A stretch of 41,021 nt of DNA from an uncultured Lachnospiraceae bacterium (GTDB lineage Bacteria > Bacillota > Clostridia > Lachnospirales > Lachnospiraceae). The translations under genes were made by a program, and so were the position numbers. The stretch is from contig CAJTVT010000014.1 of assembly GCA_910580015.1 (NCBI GenBank), positions 1,870-42,890 on the forward strand, read 5' to 3'. Shown piece by piece: positions 20,364 through 28,645 of the stretch. Position 1 is the first letter of the stretch; each line of letters starts with the position of its first letter. The notes beneath the pieces are model-generated. The model did no database searches. It had not been told where the DNA came from and saw nothing but the letters and a program-made list of their open reading frames with translations.

Positions 20364-22067
20364 GTGGCAATTACTACAATAGATGCGCCCATGCTTGCCA
20401 AAATGTTCCTGGCGGGTGCAAAGAATCTGGAAGCAAAAAAAGAATGGATCAACGAATTAAATGTATTTCCTGTGCCGGATGGCGATACCGGAACAAATAT
20501 GACCATGACAATTATGTCAGCAGCAGCAGAGGTAAGTAATCTGGGGCCGGAACCAGATATGCCCTCTCTCGCAAAAGCAATCTCATCAGGTTCTCTTCGG
20601 GGTGCAAGAGGTAATTCCGGCGTAATTTTGTCCCAGTTATTCCGTGGCTTTACCAAAGGGATCAGCAAATATGAAACTTTAGACGTTGTAATTTTAAGCG
20701 ATGCCCTTCAAAAAGCCGTGGAAACTGCCTACAAAGCCGTTATGAAGCCCAAAGAGGGAACCATCCTCACGGTGGCAAAGGGAGCGGCAGACCAGGCTTT
20801 GGAATTGATTGGCGAGACAGATGATTTGACTATTTTTATCGATAAAGTAATCCAGGAAGCCGACTATGTGTTAAGCCAGACGCCAGAAATGCTCCCTGTA
20901 TTAAAACAAGCAGGTGTGGTGGATTCCGGCGGACAGGGATTGGTTACCATTTTAAAAGGCGCTTATGATGCACTGACAGGAAAAGAAATTGATTATACGA
21001 TTGAAAGTGCTGGCACAGCCGGCAATGTGGTTAAGATTTCTCAGCAGACAGAACAAGATATCACATTTGGGTATTGTACCGAATTTATCATCGTGTTAAA
21101 TGAGTCTTTGAAGGAACGGGAGGAATTGGATTTCAAAGCGTTCCTTGAGTCTATTGGAGATTCGATCGTGGTAGTTGCAGACGACGAGATTACAAAAGTC
21201 CATGTACATACCAATGATCCTGGACTTGCAATTCAACGGGCACTGACCTATGGTTCTTTGAGTAAAATTAAGATTGACAATATGCGTGAGGAGCATCAGG
21301 AGAAACTTATTAAAGATGCTGCAAAAGCCGCTGCGGAGCAGAAAGCCGCAGATGACAAGAGACGTTCGGAACAGGATGCAAGAGTAGAGAAGAATCAACA
21401 ACCCAAGAAAGAAATGGGTTTTGTCTCTGTATCTATCGGAGAGGGAATCAATGAGATTTTTACAGGGCTTGGTGTAGATTATATTATTGCTGGTGGTCAG
21501 ACCATGAATCCCAGTACCGAAGACATGCTCAACGCCATTGAGGAGGTAAATGCCGACAATATTTTCATCCTCCCCAACAACAAAAACATTATCCTAGCTG
21601 CCAATCAGGCTGCATCCTTGTTAGAGGAAAAAAATATCTTTGTAATCCCTACTAAGACGGTACCACAGGGAATTACAGCTCTGATAAATTTTATGCCAGA
21701 CAGTACGGCGGAAGAAAATGCGCAGCGTATGACACAGGAACTTGCCAATGTAAAAAGTGGACAGGTGACTTACGCTGTACGAGATACCCTGATTGATGAT
21801 AAAGCAATCAAACAGGGAGATTATATGGGAATCGGTGACAATTCCATTCTCTCCGTCGGTAAGGATAGAGACACTGTGACAAAAGAGATGGTAGCTCAGA
21901 TGGTAACAGAAGATTCTGCAATTATCAGTATATACTATGGTGAGGACGTGGACGCAGATACAGCACAGACTCTTGGCACAGAACTGAAAAAACAATATCC
22001 AGACTGTGAAGTGGAGGTTCACAGCGGTGGACAGCCGATCTACTATTATGTAATCTCTGTAGAATAA
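20364..22067 (+). CDS. DAK-domain kinase, FakA/YloV-like (fatty acid kinase subunit)
   Basis: 567 residues starting at GTG, eight bases after GGAGG. The DhaL-like ATP domain carries NVFPVPDGDTGTNMTMT, with metal-binding D39 and D41, then SLRGARGNSGVILSQLFRG. The middle domain has VDSGGQGL and HVHTNDPG. After a charged Ala/Lys-rich linker (about 310-345) comes the C-terminal domain starting GFVSVSIGEGI. This architecture is FakA, which phosphorylates fatty acids bound to FakB/DegV proteins. No fakB gene is in the window. Gene order with the Asp23-like gene and recG matches Firmicutes yloU-yloV-recG. Confidence 0.92.
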   Translation: MAITTIDAPMLAKMFLAGAKNLEAKKEWINELNVFPVPDGDTGTNMTMTIMSAAAEVSNLGPEPDMPSLAKAISSGSLRGARGNSGVILSQLFRGFTKGISKYETLDVVILSDALQKAVETAYKAVMKPKEGTILTVAKGAADQALELIGETDDLTIFIDKVIQEADYVLSQTPEMLPVLKQAGVVDSGGQGLVTILKGAYDALTGKEIDYTIESAGTAGNVVKISQQTEQDITFGYCTEFIIVLNESLKEREELDFKAFLESIGDSIVVVADDEITKVHVHTNDPGLAIQRALTYGSLSKIKIDNMREEHQEKLIKDAAKAAAEQKAADDKRRSEQDARVEKNQQPKKEMGFVSVSIGEGINEIFTGLGVDYIIAGGQTMNPSTEDMLNAIEEVNADNIFILPNNKNIILAANQAASLLEEKNIFVIPTKTVPQGITALINFMPDSTAEENAQRMTQELANVKSGQVTYAVRDTLIDDKAIKQGDYMGIGDNSILSVGKDRDTVTKEMVAQMVTEDSAIISIYYGEDVDADTAQTLGTELKKQYPDCEVEVHSGGQPIYYYVISVE

Positions 22068-22096
22068 ACTAGTCCAATGATAAAAGGAGCGATCCC

Positions 22097-24241
22097 ATGG
22101 AGAAATCATCTAAAATTGGAGAATTAAAAGGGATCGGCGCGAAAACAGAACAGTTATTTCATAATTTAGGAGTATACACCATCGGTGATATACTCCTTCA
22201 TTATCCCAAAGATTATGACAGGATGCCGCCGATCACCCCACTAATTGAAATTCCTGGGCTTTTTGACTTAAAAAAGAAAACAGACCACCTAATGTACACA
22301 GAAGAAGAGACATCCTCGACAATAAAACAGACCTGTATCACAGCAGCAATTGCTGCGAGAATCCAAAAGATTCCTTATGTACGAGCAGCGAAAAATATGC
22401 AGGTTACCTCCCTCACACTACAGGAACAGGAAGTGAAAGTCGATCTCGTCTGGTTTCGGATGCCTTATCTAAAGAATACATTAAAATCAGGAGAATGGTT
22501 TATTTTTCTTGGAAAAATTACTCGAAAAGGAACGATTTTTCATATGGAACAGCCCCAGGTATTTTCACCAGAAAAATATCAATCTATGCAAAATTGTCTG
22601 TGGCCTTGTTATGCCTTAACAGCAGGACTTGGAAAAAATAAATTATCTCAAACAATCCGACAGGCGCTGCAAACCCTGGATTTATCGGTGGATTACCTGC
22701 CAGAAGAGATTCGGGAACGTCATGGATTGGCAGAATACAATTATGCCATGGAAAATATTCATTTTCCAGAAAATGAGACAGCCCTGGAGCAAGCTAGAAA
22801 ACGCCTTATTTTTGATGAATTTTTTCAATTTATCTTATCTGCTGGAATGCAGAAAGAGCAGATGGAAGAGATCGTCAATGATTTTGAATTTCTGTCTCTC
22901 GATACAGAGGAACTTTGGGCTGATCAGGTGATGAGTAATCTTCCCTATGAATTAACAGGCGCTCAAAAGCGAACCTTATTGGAAATCCGTAAGGATCTCC
23001 GTGGAAGAAAGGTGATGCAGAGACTGGTGCAGGGTGATGTCGGTTCCGGTAAAACGATTATCGCTTTTTTATCCATGCTGGATGCAGCACAGAGCGGTTA
23101 TCAGTCTGCTTTGATGGCACCCACCGAAGTTCTTGCAATGCAGCATTACCAAAATTTCACACAAATGTGCGAAGCTTTTTCTCTTCCAGTTCCGTTGGTT
23201 CTTCTGACTGGATCTCTGACCGCGAAAGAGAAACGCCGTGCTTATGAACGGATGCAACTATACCCAAATGCAATGATTGTAGGGACACATGCGCTCATTC
23301 AGGAACGAGCGATATATGACAATCTGGCTTTGGTAGTCACTGATGAACAGCACCGGTTTGGCGTAAAACAGCGAGAATCTCTGTTTTTAAAAGGTTCTCA
23401 ACCACATGTCCTAGTTATGAGTGCCACCCCCATTCCACGGACACTGGCTATCATTCTCTATGGAGATCTGGATATTTCTGTCATTGATGAGGTTCCAGCA
23501 AAACGATTGCCAGTTAAAAGCTGTGTTGTTGGAAAAAAGTCACGCAACACTTCCTATGAATTTCTCAAAAAAGAATTTGCCAAAGGTCATCAGGCATATA
23601 TTATCTGCCCTTTGGTGGAGGATAGCGAGGGATTGGAAGCAGAAAATGTCACTGATTATGCGGAAAGTCTCAGAGCCGTTCTGCCTCCTGAAATTGTAGT
23701 AGAAAGCCTCCATGGAAAGATGAAATCGGGAAGAAAAAACCTCATCATGGAACAATTTGCACGCAACGAAATACAGGCTCTTGTCTCTACCACAGTAATC
23801 GAAGTGGGAGTCAACGTGCCAAATGCCACCGTAATAATGATTGAAGATGCGCAGCGATTTGGTCTCGCTCAGCTTCATCAGCTCCGAGGAAGAGTGGGAA
23901 GAGGGGAAGACCAGTCCTATTGTATTATGATAAATACCACAGATTCTGAGAAAGCCAAGAAACGTCTGGAAATCCTAAATCAATCCAATGATGGATTTTT
24001 TATTGCTGCGGAAGACCTAAAATTGCGGGGTCCTGGAGATTTTTTCGGAATTCGTCAGAGCGGACTACTGGAATTTCGTCTGGGAGACATTTACCAGAAC
24101 GCAGATCTCTTAAAACAGGCATCACAGGAAGCAAATCTAATATTAGAAGAGGATCGGAAATTAGAAGCTAAAGAGCATCGAAGGCTCCGAGAACATATCC
24201 AATCTTACCTGACAGAGCAGGCCGAAATTGTCAACTTATAA
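22097..24241 (+). CDS. recG: ATP-dependent DNA helicase RecG
   Basis: 714 residues. RecG remodels stalled replication forks and Holliday junctions. The N-terminal wedge/OB region begins IGELKGIGAKTEQLFHNLGV. The helicase core has Walker A GDVGSGKT (313-320), APTEVLA, the DEQH box (416-419) and SATPIPRTLA. The TRG region reads AQRFGLAQLHQLRGRVGRG. Residues about 55-78 look like an extra loop before the OB-fold. The start has AAAGGAG before it. It ends the operon, with a strong terminator after it. Confidence 0.97.
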   Translation: MEKSSKIGELKGIGAKTEQLFHNLGVYTIGDILLHYPKDYDRMPPITPLIEIPGLFDLKKKTDHLMYTEEETSSTIKQTCITAAIAARIQKIPYVRAAKNMQVTSLTLQEQEVKVDLVWFRMPYLKNTLKSGEWFIFLGKITRKGTIFHMEQPQVFSPEKYQSMQNCLWPCYALTAGLGKNKLSQTIRQALQTLDLSVDYLPEEIRERHGLAEYNYAMENIHFPENETALEQARKRLIFDEFFQFILSAGMQKEQMEEIVNDFEFLSLDTEELWADQVMSNLPYELTGAQKRTLLEIRKDLRGRKVMQRLVQGDVGSGKTIIAFLSMLDAAQSGYQSALMAPTEVLAMQHYQNFTQMCEAFSLPVPLVLLTGSLTAKEKRRAYERMQLYPNAMIVGTHALIQERAIYDNLALVVTDEQHRFGVKQRESLFLKGSQPHVLVMSATPIPRTLAIILYGDLDISVIDEVPAKRLPVKSCVVGKKSRNTSYEFLKKEFAKGHQAYIICPLVEDSEGLEAENVTDYAESLRAVLPPEIVVESLHGKMKSGRKNLIMEQFARNEIQALVSTTVIEVGVNVPNATVIMIEDAQRFGLAQLHQLRGRVGRGEDQSYCIMINTTDSEKAKKRLEILNQSNDGFFIAAEDLKLRGPGDFFGIRQSGLLEFRLGDIYQNADLLKQASQEANLILEEDRKLEAKEHRRLREHIQSYLTEQAEIVNL

Positions 24242-24260
24242 TTGTATATATATTCAATAT

Positions 24261-24315
24261 TGTAATAGAAAGAAGATGCCTGAAATCTGGCATCTTCTTT
24301 CTATTACAGTTTTTT
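24261..24315 (+). terminator. Strong terminator of recG (20-bp stem)
   Basis: A perfect 20-bp stem (24261-24280 with 24289-24308) encloses an 8-base loop, followed by G and seven T. It separates recG from the converging SASP gene. On the other strand the T-run is missing, so it works mainly on the plus strand. Confidence 0.93.
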
Positions 24316-24362
24316 TGATTTTCTGATACTGCAAAACCCGCTTCTTCCGGTAGAACTGGCGA

Positions 24363-24566
24363 TTATTTGCCAGCCATCTGTCTCTCCTGGGCCTCGATCA
24401 TTTTCTTCACCATATAACCACCAACAGATCCATTCTGTCTGGAAGTTAAATCTCCGTTATAGCCGTCTTTCAAAGGCACACCAATTTCATTCGCTACCTC
24501 AAACTTGAACTTATCCAATGCACTTTTTGCTTCCAGTATTACCGCTCTGTTAGATGAATTTGACAT
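24363..24566 (-). CDS. Small acid-soluble spore protein, alpha/beta type
   Basis: 67 residues. The protein coats spore DNA and protects it. The N-terminal half has KFKFEVANEIGV, which includes the cleavage site for the germination protease GPR. The C-terminal half has the DNA-binding signature LTSRQNGSVGGYMVKKMIE. CAGGAGGG precedes the start at 24566. Expression in the forespore under sigma-G is expected, but I could not place a convincing sigma-G promoter. This is direct evidence that the organism forms spores. Confidence 0.95.
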   Translation of the reverse strand: MSNSSNRAVILEAKSALDKFKFEVANEIGVPLKDGYNGDLTSRQNGSVGGYMVKKMIEAQERQMAGK

Positions 24567-24783
24567 ATCGTTCCCTCCTGTTGTCTTTTGTTGTGTTTTC
24601 TTTTGTCAGATTTCCTGCCGGAATTCTGCCGGCGTTTTGTAACCTTTCGGCTACGAAGATAGTATATGCAGACAGAATGGGAATAGACATGTAGTTCTTA
24701 CCGTTTTTTACAAAAAATGTAATCAAATCATTTTCAAAGAGATTCCGATAAAAGTAGCTCCGATAAGTATGAACTATTTTGCC
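24567..24783. other. Intergenic region between rqcH and the SASP gene
   Basis: 217 bases with no credible gene. It contains the SASP ribosome binding site (24575 area) and a direct repeat of CTGCCGG spaced by four bases (about 24615-24632). It should hold the SASP promoter and the rqcH transcript end, but neither is clear. Confidence 0.5.
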
Positions 24784-26523
24784 TTAATCATTTATCATTG
24801 TCAATCCACTGATATCTGGGGATGCCACCAGAGAGTAATTCGTGTAATAGACTACAAAGCCAGGTTTAGCTCCTTTGGGCTTTTTGACATTTTTCCTTTC
24901 CAGATAATCAATCTCCACTTTGTCGGTTCCCCGACCTTTGGAATAATAAGCTGCAATGCGTCCAGCTTCTTCAAAGACGCGATCCGGAAGTTCCTCTCCG
25001 TTGGCTTTTACCACTACATGAGAACCTGGCATTCCCTTGGCATGAAACCACCAGTCACTTCCAGAAGCAAATTTAAAGGTCAGTTCATCGTTTTGAAAAT
25101 TATTTTTTCCAATATAAATGTGATAGCCATCGGAGGAAAGATAATGAAAAGGCTTGCTCTTGATTTTTTCTTTTTTTCCAGTATGTTTCTTTTTGATATA
25201 ACCAAATTGCGTCAATTCGTCTTTGATTTGCGTCAAATCATCCTCGGACACCGCAATATCCAGGGAAGTAGAAATGGATTCCAAATGCTGGATCTCTTGA
25301 TTCGTATCTTCTGTTAAGTCCGTAAGTGCCTCATAGGTGCGCTTTAATTTATTGTACTTGTTAAAATACTTCTGTGCGTTTTCCTGCGCTGTCAACTGAG
25401 GATCGAGAGGAATGGTGATACTCTCATTCGTATAATAATTTTCCGCAGTAAGACTCTTTGCGCCTTCTTCAAGTCCATAGCCATAGGTGTGGATCAGTTC
25501 TCCATATACTTTATATTTATCCCGTTTTTGTGTATCTTTTAGTTGTTTAAGTTGTAAATCATATTTTTTCCGATTCCGATCTAGGGCAGTAGACACCACC
25601 TTTCGCAGATCCACAGACTTTTGACGAATGCGGGTATACACATTTTTATCTGCATAATAGGTGTCTAATACCACAGAAATATTTGGATAATTTGTAACAG
25701 TGAGATCGGCATATTGGGTTAGTTCCACGGAAGCAAATTCTATGGGCTCTTTCCCCTTTTTTACAATATTGGGAGAAAATTTCCCTACCTTGATATCCTC
25801 CATCATCCAAGAAAAATGATGATAAAGATGTAATTTTTCTTCCTCTGATAGAGCACTTGCTGGGCGATCACCTTCCACTCCAGCACGGAAGCAAAGTTCA
25901 GAGGCTATAACGGGACTGATCCCCATGTACACCGTATAAATACTCTTTTGAAGATTCTGCGGTTTTGAAAAAACTTTATCAAAAAATTCCTCCTGTGAAG
26001 TCTCAAGAGGATTGCATTTTTCCTGGGTTTCTGGAATAAAATAAGTTCGTCCTGGAAGCACCTCACGGATAGAACTGACTTGGGCAGAAATATGTTTGAT
26101 GCTGTCGATGATTTTAAGATTCTCATCACAAAAAATGATATTGCTGTGCTTACCCATAATTTCCACAATCAACTGTTTGTGGCAAAGATCCCCCAATTCA
26201 TTGAGATGCTCAATTTCAAAATTGATAATGCGCTCCATTCCAGGTTGGTAAATTTTTGTAATTCTGCCATTTGCAATGTGCTTGCGCAGCAACATACAAA
26301 AATTAGGAGCTGTCATAGGGCTTGGTTTGTTTTCCATAGTCTCATATATCAGTGGCAGGGAAGCGCTTGCAGACAAAACCAGACGAATCTGCCCTTTTTG
26401 TCCTTTGAGTGTCAACAAAAGCTCATCGTGTTCTGGCTGCGCAATTTTGCTGATCCTGCCATTTAAAATCGTATCATTTAATTCTCGAACAAGATTTGCA
26501 ATTACAATTCCATCAAAAGCCAT
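24784..26523 (-). CDS. rqcH: RqcH-type NFACT protein (Rqc2 homologue, fibronectin-binding family)
   Basis: 579 residues. RqcH recruits alanyl-tRNA to stalled 50S subunits and builds alanine tails that mark nascent chains for decay. The NFACT-N domain opens MAFDGIVIANLVRELN. A coiled-coil middle (about 280-430) and the NFACT-R domain with WWFHAKGMPGSHVVVK follow. Position 97-98, which is Asp-Arg in the studied Bacillus protein, reads Glu-Arg here (GMERIINF). GGAG precedes the ATG. The gene stands alone on the minus strand, divergent from yicC. Confidence 0.93.
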   Translation of the reverse strand: MAFDGIVIANLVRELNDTILNGRISKIAQPEHDELLLTLKGQKGQIRLVLSASASLPLIYETMENKPSPMTAPNFCMLLRKHIANGRITKIYQPGMERIINFEIEHLNELGDLCHKQLIVEIMGKHSNIIFCDENLKIIDSIKHISAQVSSIREVLPGRTYFIPETQEKCNPLETSQEEFFDKVFSKPQNLQKSIYTVYMGISPVIASELCFRAGVEGDRPASALSEEEKLHLYHHFSWMMEDIKVGKFSPNIVKKGKEPIEFASVELTQYADLTVTNYPNISVVLDTYYADKNVYTRIRQKSVDLRKVVSTALDRNRKKYDLQLKQLKDTQKRDKYKVYGELIHTYGYGLEEGAKSLTAENYYTNESITIPLDPQLTAQENAQKYFNKYNKLKRTYEALTDLTEDTNQEIQHLESISTSLDIAVSEDDLTQIKDELTQFGYIKKKHTGKKEKIKSKPFHYLSSDGYHIYIGKNNFQNDELTFKFASGSDWWFHAKGMPGSHVVVKANGEELPDRVFEEAGRIAAYYSKGRGTDKVEIDYLERKNVKKPKGAKPGFVVYYTNYSLVASPDISGLTMIND

Positions 26524-26633
26524 GGTTGCTCATTCTCCTTTCGCGTGTCGATAAACTAACAGATATCATGCGGTCACACTCTAGAGTATATACTAAATTG
26601 GACAAATAGAAAACTATAAATTATAAAAGTAAT

Positions 26634-26662
26634 TTGACTATTTTCAAAATCTGTTTTATAAT
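26634..26662 (+). promoter_or_regulatory. Promoter of the yicC-gmk-rpoZ group
   Basis: TTGACT (26634-26639), a 17-base spacer and a perfect TATAAT (26657-26662), with a ~43-base leader to yicC. One of the two best promoters in the window. Confidence 0.75.
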
Positions 26663-26711
26663 GTAAATATCTATGCATATGTTTATACCTAACGAATACG
26701 GGAGGATCAGT

Positions 26712-27590
26712 ATGATAAAGAGCATGACCGGCTTTGGACGCTGTGAAATTGCCAGCGGGACACGTAAAGTCACTGTAGAGATCAAGTCGGTAAATCATCG
26801 GTATCTGGATGTTGGAATTAAGATGCCCAAGAAATTAAGTTTTTTTGAAAACGCAATCCGGGCACTGTTAAAAAATTATGTCCAGAGAGGAAAAATTGAC
26901 ATTTTTATTTCTTACGAAGACTGCACAGAACATCAGGTATTGTTAAAATACAATGCGTCTCTTGCAGAAGAATATGTAACATACATACGCCAGATGGCAG
27001 AGAGCTTTGATTTGTCCATAAATCTAACCGCTGATGCATTGTCTAGATATCCTGAAGTCTTAACCATGGAAGCACAGGAATTGGATCAAGACGAATGGTG
27101 GCTGCTGTTGGAGAAGGCCATCCGTCAGGTGTCAGAGCAGCTTGTGGAGACAAGAATCCGAGAAGGAGAACAGCTTCGGGAAGATCTGCTTCATAAGCTG
27201 GAGACCATGTTAGGCTGGGTGGAACAGATTGAAATACGTTCCCCTGAGATTGTTCAAGACTATCGCACAAGGCTCTCAGATAAAATCCAGGAACTTCTGG
27301 AAAATGTACAGGTGGATGAAAACAGACTGTTGACAGAAGTTACCATTTTTGCAGATAAAATTTGCACAGATGAAGAAATTGTTCGCTTAAAAACCCATAT
27401 CAGTAATATGAAAGAGACTTTGTTGCAAGGAGAAAGCATTGGACGTAAGCTAGATTTTATTGCCCAGGAAATGAATCGGGAAGCTAATACGATCCTATCG
27501 AAAGCAAATGATATGGAAGTATCAGAGATCGCAATCGACTTAAAAACTGAGATTGAGAAGATACGAGAACAAATTCAAAATATTGAATAA
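26712..27590 (+). CDS. yicC: YicC family endoribonuclease
   Basis: 292 residues. The hallmark N-terminus MIKSMTGFGRCE is present, then the YicC_N domain with VEIKSVNHRYLD and the C-terminal DUF1732 domain ending in LKTEIEKIREQIQNIE. E. coli YicC is an RNase linked to decay of small RNAs. The start at 26712 follows GGGAGG; a longer frame to 26673 would overlap the leader. It is followed by gmk. The remA gene often found between them in Firmicutes is absent. Confidence 0.93.
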   Translation: MIKSMTGFGRCEIASGTRKVTVEIKSVNHRYLDVGIKMPKKLSFFENAIRALLKNYVQRGKIDIFISYEDCTEHQVLLKYNASLAEEYVTYIRQMAESFDLSINLTADALSRYPEVLTMEAQELDQDEWWLLLEKAIRQVSEQLVETRIREGEQLREDLLHKLETMLGWVEQIEIRSPEIVQDYRTRLSDKIQELLENVQVDENRLLTEVTIFADKICTDEEIVRLKTHISNMKETLLQGESIGRKLDFIAQEMNREANTILSKANDMEVSEIAIDLKTEIEKIREQIQNIE

Positions 27591-27591
27591 A

Positions 27592-27626
27592 AGATACCTT
27601 GTCTGGAATTATCAGATAAAGTATCT
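27592..27626 (+). promoter_or_regulatory. Hairpin between yicC and gmk
   Basis: AGATAC (27592-27597) pairs with GTATCT (27621-27626), and after one mismatch the inner TTGTCTG and CAGATAA also pair (one G-T). The stem starts one base after the yicC stop and has no T-run. It may mark a processing site or limit read-through into gmk. Confidence 0.4.
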
Positions 27627-27643
27627 GTAAAGGGAGAATGCAG

Positions 27644-28279
27644 ATGAATAAAAAAGGGATTTTGGTGGTGATTTCTGGTTTCTCAGGCTCAGGCAAAGGC
27701 ACCATTACAAAACAACTTCTTACAAATTATCCAAATACCTACGCTTTAAGTATCTCTGCCACCACGCGAGAACCAAGACCAGGTGAGGTGGACAAACAAG
27801 ATTATTTCTTTGTATCTACAGAAGAATTTGAGAACATGATCCAACAAGACGCATTTATGGAATTTGCCCAATATGTCAACAATTCTTATGGTACGCCCAA
27901 AGAATACGTTCTTGGACACTTGGAGAAGGGATTGGACGTGGTCCTGGAGATAGATATTCAGGGAGCCTTGAAAGTCAAGAAAGCATATCCGGATGCGTTA
28001 TTGTTATTTGTGTCCCCCCCCAGCGCCAAAGAACTGAAACGTCGTCTAAAAGAGCGCGGAACAGAGGATGCATCTGTCATCGACTCTCGTTTAAGCCGTG
28101 CCTGCCAGGAAGCTGAGGGAGTAGAACATTACGATTATTTCGTGATCAATGATAACTTGGAAGAATGTGTACAGCAAGTGCATTCGATGATACAAAATGA
28201 ACATGCCAAAACGGCGAGAAACCTTGTGTTAATTGAAAATATAAGAGCAGAGCTTAAGAGCTTTGTGAAAGGAGAATGA
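27644..28279 (+). CDS. gmk: Guanylate kinase
   Basis: 211 residues. Converts GMP and ATP to GDP and ADP. The P-loop reads SGFSGSGKGT (11-20). The GMP-binding region ATTREPRPGEVDKQDYFFV and the lid region FVSPPSAKELKRRLKERGTE follow. I start at 27644, seven bases after GGGAG; an ATG at 27638 is too close to that site. It is followed by rpoZ, the usual clostridial order. Confidence 0.96.
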   Translation: MNKKGILVVISGFSGSGKGTITKQLLTNYPNTYALSISATTREPRPGEVDKQDYFFVSTEEFENMIQQDAFMEFAQYVNNSYGTPKEYVLGHLEKGLDVVLEIDIQGALKVKKAYPDALLLFVSPPSAKELKRRLKERGTEDASVIDSRLSRACQEAEGVEHYDYFVINDNLEECVQQVHSMIQNEHAKTARNLVLIENIRAELKSFVKGE

Positions 28280-28284
28280 TTGTT

Positions 28285-28560
28285 ATGATGTTACATCCCT
28301 CTTACACAGATTTAATGAGAGTCGTAAACAGCGGAGTGGAGATTGGTGAAGAGCCAGTGGTAAACAGCCGTTATTCTATCGTACTTGCAACTGCAAAGAG
28401 AGCTAGACAGATTATCGGAGGCGATGAACCTGTTATTGACAATATCACAAATCAAAAACCATTGTCTATTGCCGTGGAAGAAGTGTATAACAGCAAAGTA
28501 ACCATTGTCGGGGAAAACGATATGGATGAGGATGAGGAACTAGAAAACACAGTAGAATAG
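28285..28560 (+). CDS. rpoZ: DNA-directed RNA polymerase omega subunit
   Basis: 91 residues. MMLHPSYTDLMRVV opens the protein, and the omega signature NSRYSIVLATAKRARQI binds the beta-prime subunit. The C-terminal tail is acidic (DMDEDEELE). The ATG at 28276 lies one base from GGAG and inside the gmk stop, so 28285 (or 28288) is the better start. Omega aids assembly of RNA polymerase. A large hairpin follows the stop. Confidence 0.92.
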   Translation: MMLHPSYTDLMRVVNSGVEIGEEPVVNSRYSIVLATAKRARQIIGGDEPVIDNITNQKPLSIAVEEVYNSKVTIVGENDMDEDEELENTVE

Positions 28561-28572
28561 GCGCAACTATTC

Positions 28573-28625
28573 CACACCATCCCGCAAAATGCAACAAATG
28601 ATTACTGTATTTTGCGAATGGTGTG
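28573..28625 (+). terminator. Large two-part hairpin between rpoZ and rimO
   Basis: CACACCAT (28573-28580) pairs with ATGGTGTG (28618-28625), and CGCAAAAT (28583-28590) with ATTTTGCG (28609-28616), separated by a small internal loop. TTCTTGTT follows. It is probably a terminator or attenuator at the end of the rpoZ group, just 20 bases before rimO. Confidence 0.6.
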
Positions 28626-28645
28626 TTCTTGTTAGTGAGGAAAAT

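Noticed and set aside
24640..24700. Sigma-G promoter of the SASP gene
   Set aside because: A CATATACTA-like -10 on the minus strand is present, but the -35 match is partial and the leader would be long.
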